The notes under the pieces are model-generated. The model was not told where the DNA came from. It ran no database searches and saw only the letters and a program-made list of their open reading frames with translations. From the NCBI GenBank assembly GCA_963824545.1, contig CAWGPP010000007.1, positions 98,915 through 162,914 of the forward strand: a stretch of DNA of 64,000 nucleotides. The letters run 5' to 3'. Source of the DNA: Bog-532 sp963824545 (GTDB lineage Bacteria > Actinomycetota > Actinomycetes > Streptosporangiales > Streptosporangiaceae). Positions 1 through 7,228 of this stretch are shown piece after piece; the stretch's first letter is position 1; every line of letters starts with the position of its first letter. Both the position numbers and the translations under genes were made by a program.

Positions 1-720
1 GGCGGCGTGGCGCGGATGAGCGACCCCGACATGATCGACGGGATCATCGAGGCGGTCTCGATCCCGGTCATGGCCAAGTGCCGGATTGGCCACTTCGCCG
101 AGGCCCAGGTGCTGCAGGCGATCGGCGTCGACTACATCGACGAGTCCGAGGTACTGACCCCGGCCGACGAGGCGCACCACGTCGACAAGTGGAAGTTCAC
201 CGTCCCGTTCGTGTGCGGCGCGACCAACCTGGGCGAGGCGCTGCGCCGGCTGGCCGAGGGCGCGGCGATGATCCGGTCCAAGGGTGAGGCCGGCACCGGC
301 AACGTGGTCGAGGCGACCCGGCATATGCGGCAGATCCGCCGCGAGATCGCCCGCCTCGCCTCGCTGCCCGAGGAAGAGCTGTTCGGCGCGGCCAAGGACC
401 TGCAGGCACCGTACGAGATCGTGACCGAGGTCGCGGCGGCAGGCCGGCTGCCCGTCGTGCTGTTCACCGCGGGTGGCATCGCCACCCCGGCCGACGCGGC
501 GATGATGATGCAACTCGGCGCGGACGGCGTGTTCGTCGGCTCCGGCATCTTCAAGTCCGGCGACCCGGCCCGGCGCGCCGCGGCCATCGTGAAGGCGACC
601 ACGTTCCACGACGACCCGGACGTGGTGGCCAAGGTGTCCCGCGGCCTGGGCGAGGCGATGGTCGGCATCAACCTGGACGACCTGCCCGACGGCCAGCACT
701 ACGCCGCCCGCGGCTGGTAG
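1..720 (+). CDS. pdxS: PLP synthase subunit PdxS (5' truncated)
   Basis: This is the synthase subunit of the R5P-dependent pyridoxal 5'-phosphate pathway. It condenses ribose 5-phosphate, glyceraldehyde 3-phosphate and ammonia supplied by PdxT. The frame is open from base 1, and only about 239 of the usual ~300 residues are present, so the real start lies upstream. The lysine in VMAKCRIGH (codon 76-78) matches the family Schiff-base lysine, and RSKGEAGTGN holds the second conserved lysine. FTAGGIATPADAA and GADGVFVGSGIFKS match the phosphate-binding C-terminal part of the barrel. pdxT follows 106 bases downstream. The identification is secure; only the N-terminus is missing. Confidence 0.97.
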   Translation, partial: GGVARMSDPDMIDGIIEAVSIPVMAKCRIGHFAEAQVLQAIGVDYIDESEVLTPADEAHHVDKWKFTVPFVCGATNLGEALRRLAEGAAMIRSKGEAGTGNVVEATRHMRQIRREIARLASLPEEELFGAAKDLQAPYEIVTEVAAAGRLPVVLFTAGGIATPADAAMMMQLGADGVFVGSGIFKSGDPARRAAAIVKATTFHDDPDVVAKVSRGLGEAMVGINLDDLPDGQHYAARGW

Positions 721-826
721 CCCAGCCCGGGAGAGCCCTCACGGGGAAGAACAGCTCCGGGGCCGACGTTATGACCTGAGATCCCCTGGCCGCCCGCGTG
801 TCAGCCGTGCCCGAAGGATGCCCCTG

Positions 827-1435
827 GTGCCCGAGTTCCCCGCCTCGCCGCTCGTCGGCGTCCTGGCCCTGCAGGGCGACGTCCGCGAGCACGTCCGCGC
901 GCTGGAACGGTCCGGGGCCCGCGCCGTCCCGGTGCGCCGGCCCGCGGAATTGGAAGCCGTGGACGGCCTGGTGATCCCGGGCGGGGAGTCCACCACCCTC
1001 TGGCGGCTGGCGGTCTCCTTCGACATGCTGGAACCGATGCGCAAGATGCTGTCCGCCGGCCTGCCGGCGTTCGGCTCCTGCGCGGGCATGATCATGCTGG
1101 CGGACCGCCTGGCGGGCGGGGTCGCCGGGCAGGAGACGTTCGGCGGGATCGACATGACGGTGCGGCGCAACGCGTTCGGGCGGCAGGTCGACTCCTTCGA
1201 GTCCGACATCCGGCTGACCGGCATCGGCGGCCCGCCGCTGCGGGCGGTCTTCATCCGCGCGCCGTGGGTCGAGCAGGCGGGCTCGCCGGTAGAGATCCTC
1301 GGCACGGACGAGCGCGCCGGTAGGATCGTCGCGGTCCGGCAGGGCCCCCTCCTGGCCACGTCGTTCCATCCGGAACTGACCCAGGACACGCGGATCCACG
1401 AGCTTTTTATTGACATCGTGAAGGGAAAGACATGA
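827..1435 (+). CDS. pdxT: Pyridoxal 5'-phosphate synthase glutaminase PdxT
   Basis: This class I glutaminase feeds ammonia to PdxS. The sequence shows LALQGDVREH at the N-terminus, the oxyanion motif IPGGESTT, the nucleophile cysteine in GSCAGMI and the His/Glu pair in SFHPELT, so the whole triad is present. The length (about 202 residues) is normal. I prefer GTG 827 because GAAGGA at 813-818 sits 8 bases before it. ATG 818 is in frame but would overlap that ribosome binding site. The stop overlaps the yebC start (ATGA at 1432), which indicates translational coupling. Confidence 0.95.
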   Translation: MPEFPASPLVGVLALQGDVREHVRALERSGARAVPVRRPAELEAVDGLVIPGGESTTLWRLAVSFDMLEPMRKMLSAGLPAFGSCAGMIMLADRLAGGVAGQETFGGIDMTVRRNAFGRQVDSFESDIRLTGIGGPPLRAVFIRAPWVEQAGSPVEILGTDERAGRIVAVRQGPLLATSFHPELTQDTRIHELFIDIVKGKT

Positions 1436-2184
1436 GCGGCCACTCCAAGTGGGCGACCACGAAGCACAAGAAGGCGGTGGTCGACGCCAAGCGCGGCAAG
1501 CTTTTCGCCAAGCTGATCAAGAACGTCGAAGTGGCGGCGCGGACCGGCGGCGGTGACCCCGCGGGCAACCCGACGCTGTACGACGCCATCCAGAAGGCGA
1601 AGAAGAGCTCGGTGCCGAACGACAACATCGACCGGGCCGTCCGCCGTGGCTCCGGGCAGGAAGCCGGCGGCGCCACCTACGAGAACATCACCTACGAGGG
1701 CTACGCCCCCGGCGGGGTCGCGGTCCTGGTCGAGTGCCTGACCGACAACCGGAACCGGGCCGCCTCGGACGTGCGCACCGCGTTCAGCCGTAACGGCGGC
1801 GCGATGGCCGACCCCGGCTCGGTGTCCTACCTGTTCAACCGGAAGGGTGTCGTTCTCGTCACCAAGGCGCCCGGCGTCACGGAAGACGACATCGTGGGCG
1901 CGGTCCTCGACGCCGGGGCCGAGGAGGTCAACGACCTCGGCGACTCCTTCGAGGTGACCAGCGAGGCGACCGACGTGATCGGGGTGCGCAGCGCGCTGCA
2001 GGACGCCGGGATCGACTACGAGTCGGCCGACATCGCGTTCGTGCCGACCATGGAGGTCCCGGTCGACGAGGAGCAGGCCAAGCGCGTGTTCCGGGTCATC
2101 GACGCGCTCGAGGACTCCGACGACGTGCAGGACGTCTACGCCAACTACTCGGTCCCCGACGAGATCATGGAGAAGCTCGGCTGA
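1432..2184 (+). CDS. yebC: YebC/PmpR (TACO1) family protein
   Basis: This 250-residue protein has the family N-terminus SGHSKWATTKHKKAVVDAKR and the conserved blocks NVEVAARTGGGDP, PNDNIDRAVRRG and YEGYAPGGVAVLVECLTDNRNR. YebC-type proteins have been described both as DNA-binding regulators and as translation factors that help ribosomes through difficult proline stretches. The sequence alone does not choose between these. The start overlaps the pdxT stop. Its place just upstream of the ruvCAB region is the usual actinobacterial order. Confidence 0.95.
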   Translation: MSGHSKWATTKHKKAVVDAKRGKLFAKLIKNVEVAARTGGGDPAGNPTLYDAIQKAKKSSVPNDNIDRAVRRGSGQEAGGATYENITYEGYAPGGVAVLVECLTDNRNRAASDVRTAFSRNGGAMADPGSVSYLFNRKGVVLVTKAPGVTEDDIVGAVLDAGAEEVNDLGDSFEVTSEATDVIGVRSALQDAGIDYESADIAFVPTMEVPVDEEQAKRVFRVIDALEDSDDVQDVYANYSVPDEIMEKLG

Positions 2185-2245
2185 GCCCTCTCCGGCGCGG
2201 ACCTGGGTGACCTCCGGTCCGCGCTGAGCCGTAGCGTGTCCTTTT

Positions 2246-3514
2246 GTGACATCGCACCTGACCGCGCGGGGTAGCGCGGAGATCCGCGAGGTGGCCCCCG
2301 GCGACGACCTCGACGCGCTGTTCGACCTCTCCCGGCGGGCGTTCGGCCCGCCGCCGCCCGGGCCGCCGGAGCCGGCCGTTCACCTCGCCGCCCGGCGGGC
2401 CCAGCTCGACGCCGCGATAAACGAGCGCCGGATCCTGGGGGCCTTCCAGGACGGTCAGCTGGTCGCCTCCGCCCGGTACTACGACATGCGCCAGTGGTGG
2501 TATGGCCGGTCCATGCCGATGGCCGGCGTCGCCTCCGTCATGGTCGCGCCCGAGCACCGCGGCCAGGGACTCGGCCGTTCCCTGATGACCGTGCTGCTGG
2601 ACGCGATCGCCGGGCGCGGCTACCCGGTGTCCGTGCTGTATCCGGCCACCACGCCGATCTACCGGTCGCTGGGCTGGGAGCTGGCGGGCGGTCACCACCA
2701 CGCGGTTATCCCCGCGCGCACGCTGCACGCCTTCCTCCCCGCCGACGTGACCAGCGGGCCGGCCGTGCTGCCCGGCGACGAGCGCGCCGCCGCCGAACGG
2801 CAGCCGGACGTGCGGCGCGCGGGCCCGGACGACGCGGGCGAGGTGCTCGCGGTGATCGGCCGGGTGCACGAACACGCCCGTGCCTGCGGGCCGAACACGC
2901 GGGACGCCGGCCTCGTGGCCCGCTGGCTGGCCGATCCCGATCTGTTTGCCTACCTGGCCGCGGACGGGTTTCTCGCTTACCGCTGGCACCGGGGCCACGG
3001 CGAGATCCTGGTCGAGCAGGCGATCGCCGCCTCCGACCGGACTACCCGCGCGCTGTGGTCGATCGTCGCGTCGCACTCCTCGATCGCCACCGCCGTCCGC
3101 GCCCACATCGGCCCGGCGGACCCGCTGTTCTGGCTGACCCGGGAGCCGGACGCCCAGCTGACCGACCGTGAGCTGTGGATGCTGCGCGTGGTGGACGCGC
3201 CCGCCGCGATTGCCGCGCGCGGTTTTCCCGCCTCGGCGCAGCTGGCCGTGCCGCTCTGGATTGAGGACGACGCCCTCGGCGGCAATGCCGGGCTGTGGGA
3301 GCTTACGGTGACCGGCGGCCGGGGCGCCCTGGTGCACAGCCCGGAGGCGGCCCAGCCGCTGACCATCGGCGCCCGCGGGCTCGCGGCGCTGTACGCGGGC
3401 ACCCCGATGGCCACACTGCGGCTGGCCGGCCTGGCGGCGGGCGGCAACCCGGTCGCCGACAGCGAGCTCGATGGCGCCTTCGGCGCGTCCGCGTTCATGC
3501 TGGATTCTTTTTAA
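2246..3514 (+). CDS. Eis-like GNAT N-acetyltransferase
   Basis: At 422 residues, this matches the Eis (enhanced intracellular survival) layout: two GNAT folds and a C-terminal SCP2-like domain. VASVMVAPEHRGQGLGRSL (about residues 92-110) is the acetyl-CoA binding motif. The protein ends in ...MLDSF; Eis enzymes use their C-terminal carboxylate, normally on phenylalanine, in catalysis, so this ending fits an active enzyme. Eis homologues acetylate aminoglycosides and lysine-containing targets, but the substrate cannot be told here. The GTG start lies 8 bases after a TANNNT box (TAGCGT, 2232-2237) and no ribosome site is seen, so the mRNA may be leaderless. Confidence 0.85.
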   Translation: MTSHLTARGSAEIREVAPGDDLDALFDLSRRAFGPPPPGPPEPAVHLAARRAQLDAAINERRILGAFQDGQLVASARYYDMRQWWYGRSMPMAGVASVMVAPEHRGQGLGRSLMTVLLDAIAGRGYPVSVLYPATTPIYRSLGWELAGGHHHAVIPARTLHAFLPADVTSGPAVLPGDERAAAERQPDVRRAGPDDAGEVLAVIGRVHEHARACGPNTRDAGLVARWLADPDLFAYLAADGFLAYRWHRGHGEILVEQAIAASDRTTRALWSIVASHSSIATAVRAHIGPADPLFWLTREPDAQLTDRELWMLRVVDAPAAIAARGFPASAQLAVPLWIEDDALGGNAGLWELTVTGGRGALVHSPEAAQPLTIGARGLAALYAGTPMATLRLAGLAAGGNPVADSELDGAFGASAFMLDSF

Positions 3515-3586
3515 CGGGCGCTCCGGCTCTCCGACACGCCGCCGGAGTGCGCGACGCGGCCGGCCCGCAGACGGTAAGTTCGGAGC

Positions 3587-3600
3587 CGAACATCTGTTCG
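3587..3600. promoter_or_regulatory. LexA (SOS) box upstream of ruvCAB
   Basis: The perfect palindrome CGAAC-ATCT-GTTCG matches the Gram-positive/actinobacterial LexA operator pattern CGAAC-N4-GTTCG. It lies 24 bases before the ruvC start. A TANNNT-type -10 box (TACGCT, 3610-3615) follows, so the operator covers the expected -35 and spacer region. LexA binding there would block transcription until DNA damage. ruvCAB is a classical SOS target. Confidence 0.85.
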
Positions 3601-3624
3601 GCCAAGACATACGCTGGGGAGATC

Positions 3625-4200
3625 ATGGCGCTGACGCATGCCGCGCGCCCCCGGCGCGTCCTGGGCGTCGACCCCGGCCTGACCCGCTGCGGCCTGGGCG
3701 TCGTCGAGGGGACTCCCGGCCGGGCGCTCAGCCTGGTGGCGGTCGGGGTGGCCCGGACGCCGCCGGATGATGACGTGGGCGCGCGGCTGCTCGCGCTGGA
3801 GGAGCAGGTCGAGATCTGGCTGACCGCGCACCAGCCGGACGCGGTGGCCGTGGAACGGGTGTTCAGCCAGCGCAACGTGCGTACGGTGATGGGGACCGCG
3901 CAGGCGGGCGCGGTGGCCATCGTGTGCGCCGCGCGCCGCGGCCTGCCCGTCGCGCTGCACACGCCGAGCGAGGTCAAGGCGGCCATCTCGGGCAACGGCC
4001 GGGCGGACAAGGACCAGGTGACGGCCATGGTCGTGCGGCTGCTGCGGCTCGACGCGCCGCCCCGGCCCGCGGACGCCGCGGATGCCCTGGCGCTGGCGAT
4101 CTGCCACCTGTGGCGGGGTGGCGCCCGGTCCCGGCTGGAGGCCGCCGCGGCGAGCGCGGCACGCGCTCGGCCGGAAACGAATCTCCGGAGGCAGCAGTGA
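3625..4200 (+). CDS. ruvC: Holliday junction endonuclease RuvC
   Basis: RuvC resolves Holliday junctions together with RuvAB. The 191-residue protein begins after a strong site (GGGGAGA, 3616-3622). Four acidic catalytic residues are visible: D16 in LGVDPGLTRCG, E77 in VERVFSQRN, and D150 and D153 in PADAADALALAICH. The frame stays open about 330 bases upstream, but that part covers the LexA box and the end of the acetyltransferase gene, so ATG 3625 is chosen. The stop overlaps the ruvA GTG (GTGA). Confidence 0.96.
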   Translation: MALTHAARPRRVLGVDPGLTRCGLGVVEGTPGRALSLVAVGVARTPPDDDVGARLLALEEQVEIWLTAHQPDAVAVERVFSQRNVRTVMGTAQAGAVAIVCAARRGLPVALHTPSEVKAAISGNGRADKDQVTAMVVRLLRLDAPPRPADAADALALAICHLWRGGARSRLEAAAASAARARPETNLRRQQ

Positions 4201-4847
4201 TATCGCATCTGCGTGGCACGGTCAGCGGCGTCGCCCCGGACGGCGCGGTGATCGAGGTGGGCGGGGTCGGGCTGAGCGTCCAGTGCACCCCGGGGACGCT
4301 CGCCACCCTGCGGCCTGGGGAGGCGGCCCGCGTGGCGACGTGCCTGGTCGTGCGGGAGGATTCGCTCACCCTGTACGGCTTCACCAGCGATGACGAGCGG
4401 AACGTGTTCGAGCTTGTGCAGACCGCCACCGGCGTGGGCCCCCGGCTGGCGCTGGCTATGCTCGCCGTGCACAGCCCGGACGCGCTGCGCCGAGCCGTCT
4501 CGACCGGGGACCTCAACGCGCTGACGCTGGTCCCCGGGATCGGCAAGAAGGGCGCGCAGCGCATCGTGCTGGAGCTGAAGGACCGGCTCGGGGCCCCGGG
4601 CGACGTGCCGATGGACGGGTCCGCCGGCGCTGGCCTGCCCGGCGGGGGGCGCGCGGTCCCGGCCCTCCCGTCCTGGCGCGAGCAGGCCCAGTCCGGCCTG
4701 GTCAACCTGGGCTGGCCGGCCCGCGACGCCGAGCAGGCGGTGAACGCGGTCGCCGCCGATCTGGCCACTGTGGACGGGGTGGCGCCGGAAACGGCGGACG
4801 TCGCGGCCGTGCTGCGCGCCGCCATGAAGAAGCTGAGCCGCCAGTGA
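4197..4847 (+). CDS. ruvA: Holliday junction branch migration protein RuvA
   Basis: RuvA binds the four-way junction and loads the RuvB motor. The 216-residue sequence shows the N-terminal OB-fold (ISHLRGTVSGVAPDGAVIEV), the helix-hairpin-helix pair (GVGPRLALAML and VPGIGKKGAQRIVLELK) and a C-terminal RuvB-binding domain (SGLVNLGWPARDAEQAV). The start is GTG 4197 inside the ruvC stop, with the ribosome site CCGGAGG just upstream. It ends in a GTGA overlap with ruvB, so ruvC-ruvA-ruvB is one translationally coupled operon. Confidence 0.96.
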   Translation: MISHLRGTVSGVAPDGAVIEVGGVGLSVQCTPGTLATLRPGEAARVATCLVVREDSLTLYGFTSDDERNVFELVQTATGVGPRLALAMLAVHSPDALRRAVSTGDLNALTLVPGIGKKGAQRIVLELKDRLGAPGDVPMDGSAGAGLPGGGRAVPALPSWREQAQSGLVNLGWPARDAEQAVNAVAADLATVDGVAPETADVAAVLRAAMKKLSRQ

Positions 4848-5989
4848 CGCGGCGGACGGATGAGGACGAGCTGGCGGCGCGCGAGGCCGAGGCGCTCGAC
4901 CGGGCACGTTCCGCCGATTCGGGTTCCGCCGTTCCGGACCGCCGGGGTGACGCGGACGACCGGCGGGTCGTGTCGCCGCTGGCTGACGCCGACGACCGCG
5001 CCATCGAGACCGCGCTGCGGCCTAAGCGGCTGGCCGATTTCGTCGGCCAGCAGCGGGTCCGCGACCAGCTTTCCCTGGTCCTGGAGAGCGCCCTGCGCCG
5101 CGGCCACCCGCCGGATCACGTGCTGCTGTCCGGGCCGCCCGGGCTGGGCAAGACCACGATCGCCATGATCATCGCGGCCGAGCTGGGCATGCCGCTGCGG
5201 ATCACCAGCGGGCCCGCCATCGAGCGGTCCGGTGACCTGGCCGCGGTGCTGTCCACGCTGTCCGAGGGCGAGGTCGTCTTCATCGACGAGATCCACCGGC
5301 TCGCGCGGCCCGCCGAGGAAATGCTCTACCTGGCCATGGAGGACTTCCGCGTCGACGTGGTGGTCGGCAAGGGCCCCGGCGCGACCGCGATCCCACTCGA
5401 CATCGCGCCGTTCACACTGGTCGGCGCCACCACCCGGTCCGGGCTGCTGCCCGCGCCGCTGCGTGACCGGTTCGGCTTCACCGCGCACATGGACTTCTAC
5501 CAGCCCGCGGAGCTGGAGGTCATCATCCGCCGGTCGGCCGGGCTGCTCGGCGTCACGTTGCGCGACGACGGCGCGGCCGAGCTGGCCGGGCGCTGCCGCG
5601 GTACGCCGCGGATCGCCAACCGGCTGCTCCGCCGGGTCCGTGACTACGCCGAGGTACGCGGCGACGGGGTGGTGAACCGCGCGGCGGCCCGCGCCGCGCT
5701 TGACCTGTACGAGGTCGACGAGGAAGGCCTGGACCGGCTCGACCGCGCCGTGCTCGAAGCGCTGATCCACCGGTACGGCGGCGGACCGGTCGGGCTGTCC
5801 ACCCTGGCCGTCCTGGTGGGAGAGGAGGCCGAGACCGTCGAGGTGGTGGCGGAGCCGTTCCTGGTCCGCCGTGGCCTGCTGGCCCGGACCCCGCGCGGCC
5901 GGGTCGCCACTCCGGCCGCCTGGCAGCACCTCGGCCTCACCCCCCCCGACAGCACCCCCGCCCCCGGAACCCCCACCCTCTTCGACTAA
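4844..5989 (+). CDS. ruvB: Holliday junction helicase RuvB
   Basis: RuvB is the AAA+ motor of branch migration. Visible motifs are Walker A GPPGLGKTT (about residues 97-105), Walker B FIDEIHRL, sensor 1 LVGATTRSGLL with the arginine-finger region PAPLRDRFG, and a C-terminal winged helix (IHRYGGGPVGLSTLAVLVGEE). At 381 residues it is longer than many homologues because of an acidic, arginine-rich N-terminal tail of about 45 residues before the conserved ALRPKRLADFVGQ block. The GTG start overlaps the ruvA stop. Confidence 0.96.
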   Translation: MTRRTDEDELAAREAEALDRARSADSGSAVPDRRGDADDRRVVSPLADADDRAIETALRPKRLADFVGQQRVRDQLSLVLESALRRGHPPDHVLLSGPPGLGKTTIAMIIAAELGMPLRITSGPAIERSGDLAAVLSTLSEGEVVFIDEIHRLARPAEEMLYLAMEDFRVDVVVGKGPGATAIPLDIAPFTLVGATTRSGLLPAPLRDRFGFTAHMDFYQPAELEVIIRRSAGLLGVTLRDDGAAELAGRCRGTPRIANRLLRRVRDYAEVRGDGVVNRAAARAALDLYEVDEEGLDRLDRAVLEALIHRYGGGPVGLSTLAVLVGEEAETVEVVAEPFLVRRGLLARTPRGRVATPAAWQHLGLTPPDSTPAPGTPTLFD

Positions 5990-6130
5990 CCCACGTTTCG
6001 ACTTCCCACCCAGTTTCAGAAGCCACGCCTCCGCCCGCCCCTACCTACCGGCAGACTTTGCGGCAGCATTTGCCCGGCGGCCCCCCCCAAAACTCTGCCC
6101 ATAACGCCGGAAAACGCTAAATCGCCTACG

Positions 6131-6277
6131 GCGGGGCGCTCGTTACCGGCCCAGCGATCCCGGCCGTCAGGCCGGGTGAGCGGCCGGTGCTGTCGGCGGG
6201 CAACCACGACGGGTTACGGCGAGGCGCTCGTTACCGGCCCAGCGATCCCGGCCGTCAGGCCGGGTGAGCGGCCGGTG
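6131..6277. repeat. Intergenic repeat family R1, two copies
   Basis: Two near-identical ~60-base units start at 6131 and 6218. Each runs from GGCG(G/A)GGCGCTCGTTACC to GAGCGGCCGGTG and contains the small hairpin GGCCGTCAGGCC. A diverged copy lies at 21750-21817 and a partial one at 21697-21735, so the family is dispersed in the genome. Confidence 0.85.
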
Positions 6278-6283
6278 TGTCGC

Positions 6284-6418
6284 GAAGTACCACCGCGCGG
6301 GCGCGGAGCGCAGCGGGGGGTCCGGGGGGTCGCCCCCCCGGGTCAGCGCTGTCGGCGAAGTACCACCGCGCGGGCGCGGAGCGCAGCGGGGGGTCCGGGG
6401 GGTCGCCCCCCGGGTCAG
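6284..6418. repeat. Intergenic repeat family R2, two copies
   Basis: Two ~61-base units (6284-6345, 6358-6418) start GAAGTACCACCGCGCGGGCG and contain GGGTCCGGGGGGTCGCCCCC, which can fold on itself. They differ by one C in a C-run. A third copy lies at 21825-21883. In all places R2 follows directly after R1, so R1 and R2 may be parts of one composite element. Confidence 0.85.
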
Positions 6419-6460
6419 CACAGAACAAGGTCACGATCACAGCGCAGACACCGTAGCCTG

Positions 6461-6489
6461 TTGGTGCGTGGTCAATGGATCGCTACACT
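6461..6489 (+). promoter_or_regulatory. Putative promoter of yajC-secD-secF
   Basis: TTGGTG (6461-6466) and TACACT (6484-6489) are 17 bases apart, matching the actinobacterial housekeeping -35/TANNNT pattern. The predicted start near 6496 leaves a leader of about 108 bases before yajC. This is a prediction from sequence only. Confidence 0.5.
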
Positions 6490-6603
6490 GCGGCAGTTGG
6501 CCACTGGCCGCCGCCCGCGCGGAACCGGGTCTGATTGCCCTGGTCCCTGTGCGGGCTTGCGCTGGCCAGCCCCGCAGAAACCAATCGGAAAGGTGCCCCG
6601 CAC

Positions 6604-7152
6604 ATGGGGAACGAAATCGCTGCAGCCGCGGCGGCTACGAGTTCCAGCGGCAGTTCCACGTTTCTTATCCTGATCGTCGTCTTCATCGGCCTGATCTACT
6701 TCATGGCCATCCGCCCGGGCCGTAACCGCCAGAAGCGCGTGCAGCAGCAACAGAACAACGTCCTGCCGGGCGCGCGGGTGCGCACCACGGCGGGCATGTA
6801 CGCCACGGTGGTGGCCGTCGACGGTGATGACGTGGTGCTTGAGGTCTCGCCGGATGTCGAGGTCCGCTACATGAAGCGCGCGATCATGGAAGTGCTCAGC
6901 CCGGGTGACGAGGTGCCGGCCGAAGACGAGGCCGGGATCGACGGGGCCGAGGCGGAGTACGAGGACGACACGGCGCACGAAGACGACACTGTGCACGAGA
7001 CCGAGCCGGACCTGCGCGCCCCGGCCGGCCAATACGGCGACAACCTGGTCATCAACGGCCAGCGTGACGCGGCCGGGAACGGCACCGCCGCGCCGTCCGT
7101 TAACGGCGAGCACAGCGAAACCAAGCCGGAGAGCGCCACCACCAAGGAATGA
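6604..7152 (+). CDS. yajC: Preprotein translocase subunit YajC
   Basis: YajC is a small membrane partner of SecDF. One transmembrane helix is clear (STFLILIVVFIGLIYFMAI, about residues 17-36), followed by the family motif RPGRNRQKR and the conserved GARVRTTAGMYATVVAVDGDDVVLEVSPDVEVRYMKRAI. The acidic C-terminal tail (about residues 100-182) makes it longer than E. coli YajC, as is common in actinobacteria. ATG 6604 is chosen over an upstream in-frame ATG at 6535 because GGAAAGG (6587-6593) precedes it and the upstream part has no family similarity. Confidence 0.93.
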   Translation: MGNEIAAAAAATSSSGSSTFLILIVVFIGLIYFMAIRPGRNRQKRVQQQQNNVLPGARVRTTAGMYATVVAVDGDDVVLEVSPDVEVRYMKRAIMEVLSPGDEVPAEDEAGIDGAEAEYEDDTAHEDDTVHETEPDLRAPAGQYGDNLVINGQRDAAGNGTAAPSVNGEHSETKPESATTKE

Positions 7153-7228
7153 CCGCACCGCACCGCGGTTCCGGCCGCGGCGGCACCGCGCTGGCTTCGC
7201 AGGAACTGATTGAAGGACGACAGGACAA

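Larger units (their letters stand above)
5990..6603. other. Repeat-rich intergenic region between ruvB and yajC
   Basis: About 610 bases without a recognisable gene. It holds a degenerate copy of a hairpin element (about 6047-6107), two copies of a ~60-base GC-rich repeat (6131-6189, 6218-6277), two copies of a second ~61-base repeat (6284-6345, 6358-6418), and the yajC promoter. Open frames in it code only arginine/proline-rich junk that follows the repeats. Confidence 0.8.

Noticed and set aside
6284..6418. Attachment site or prophage border at the R2 repeats
   Set aside because: No integrase, tRNA or phage gene nearby, and there are several copies.
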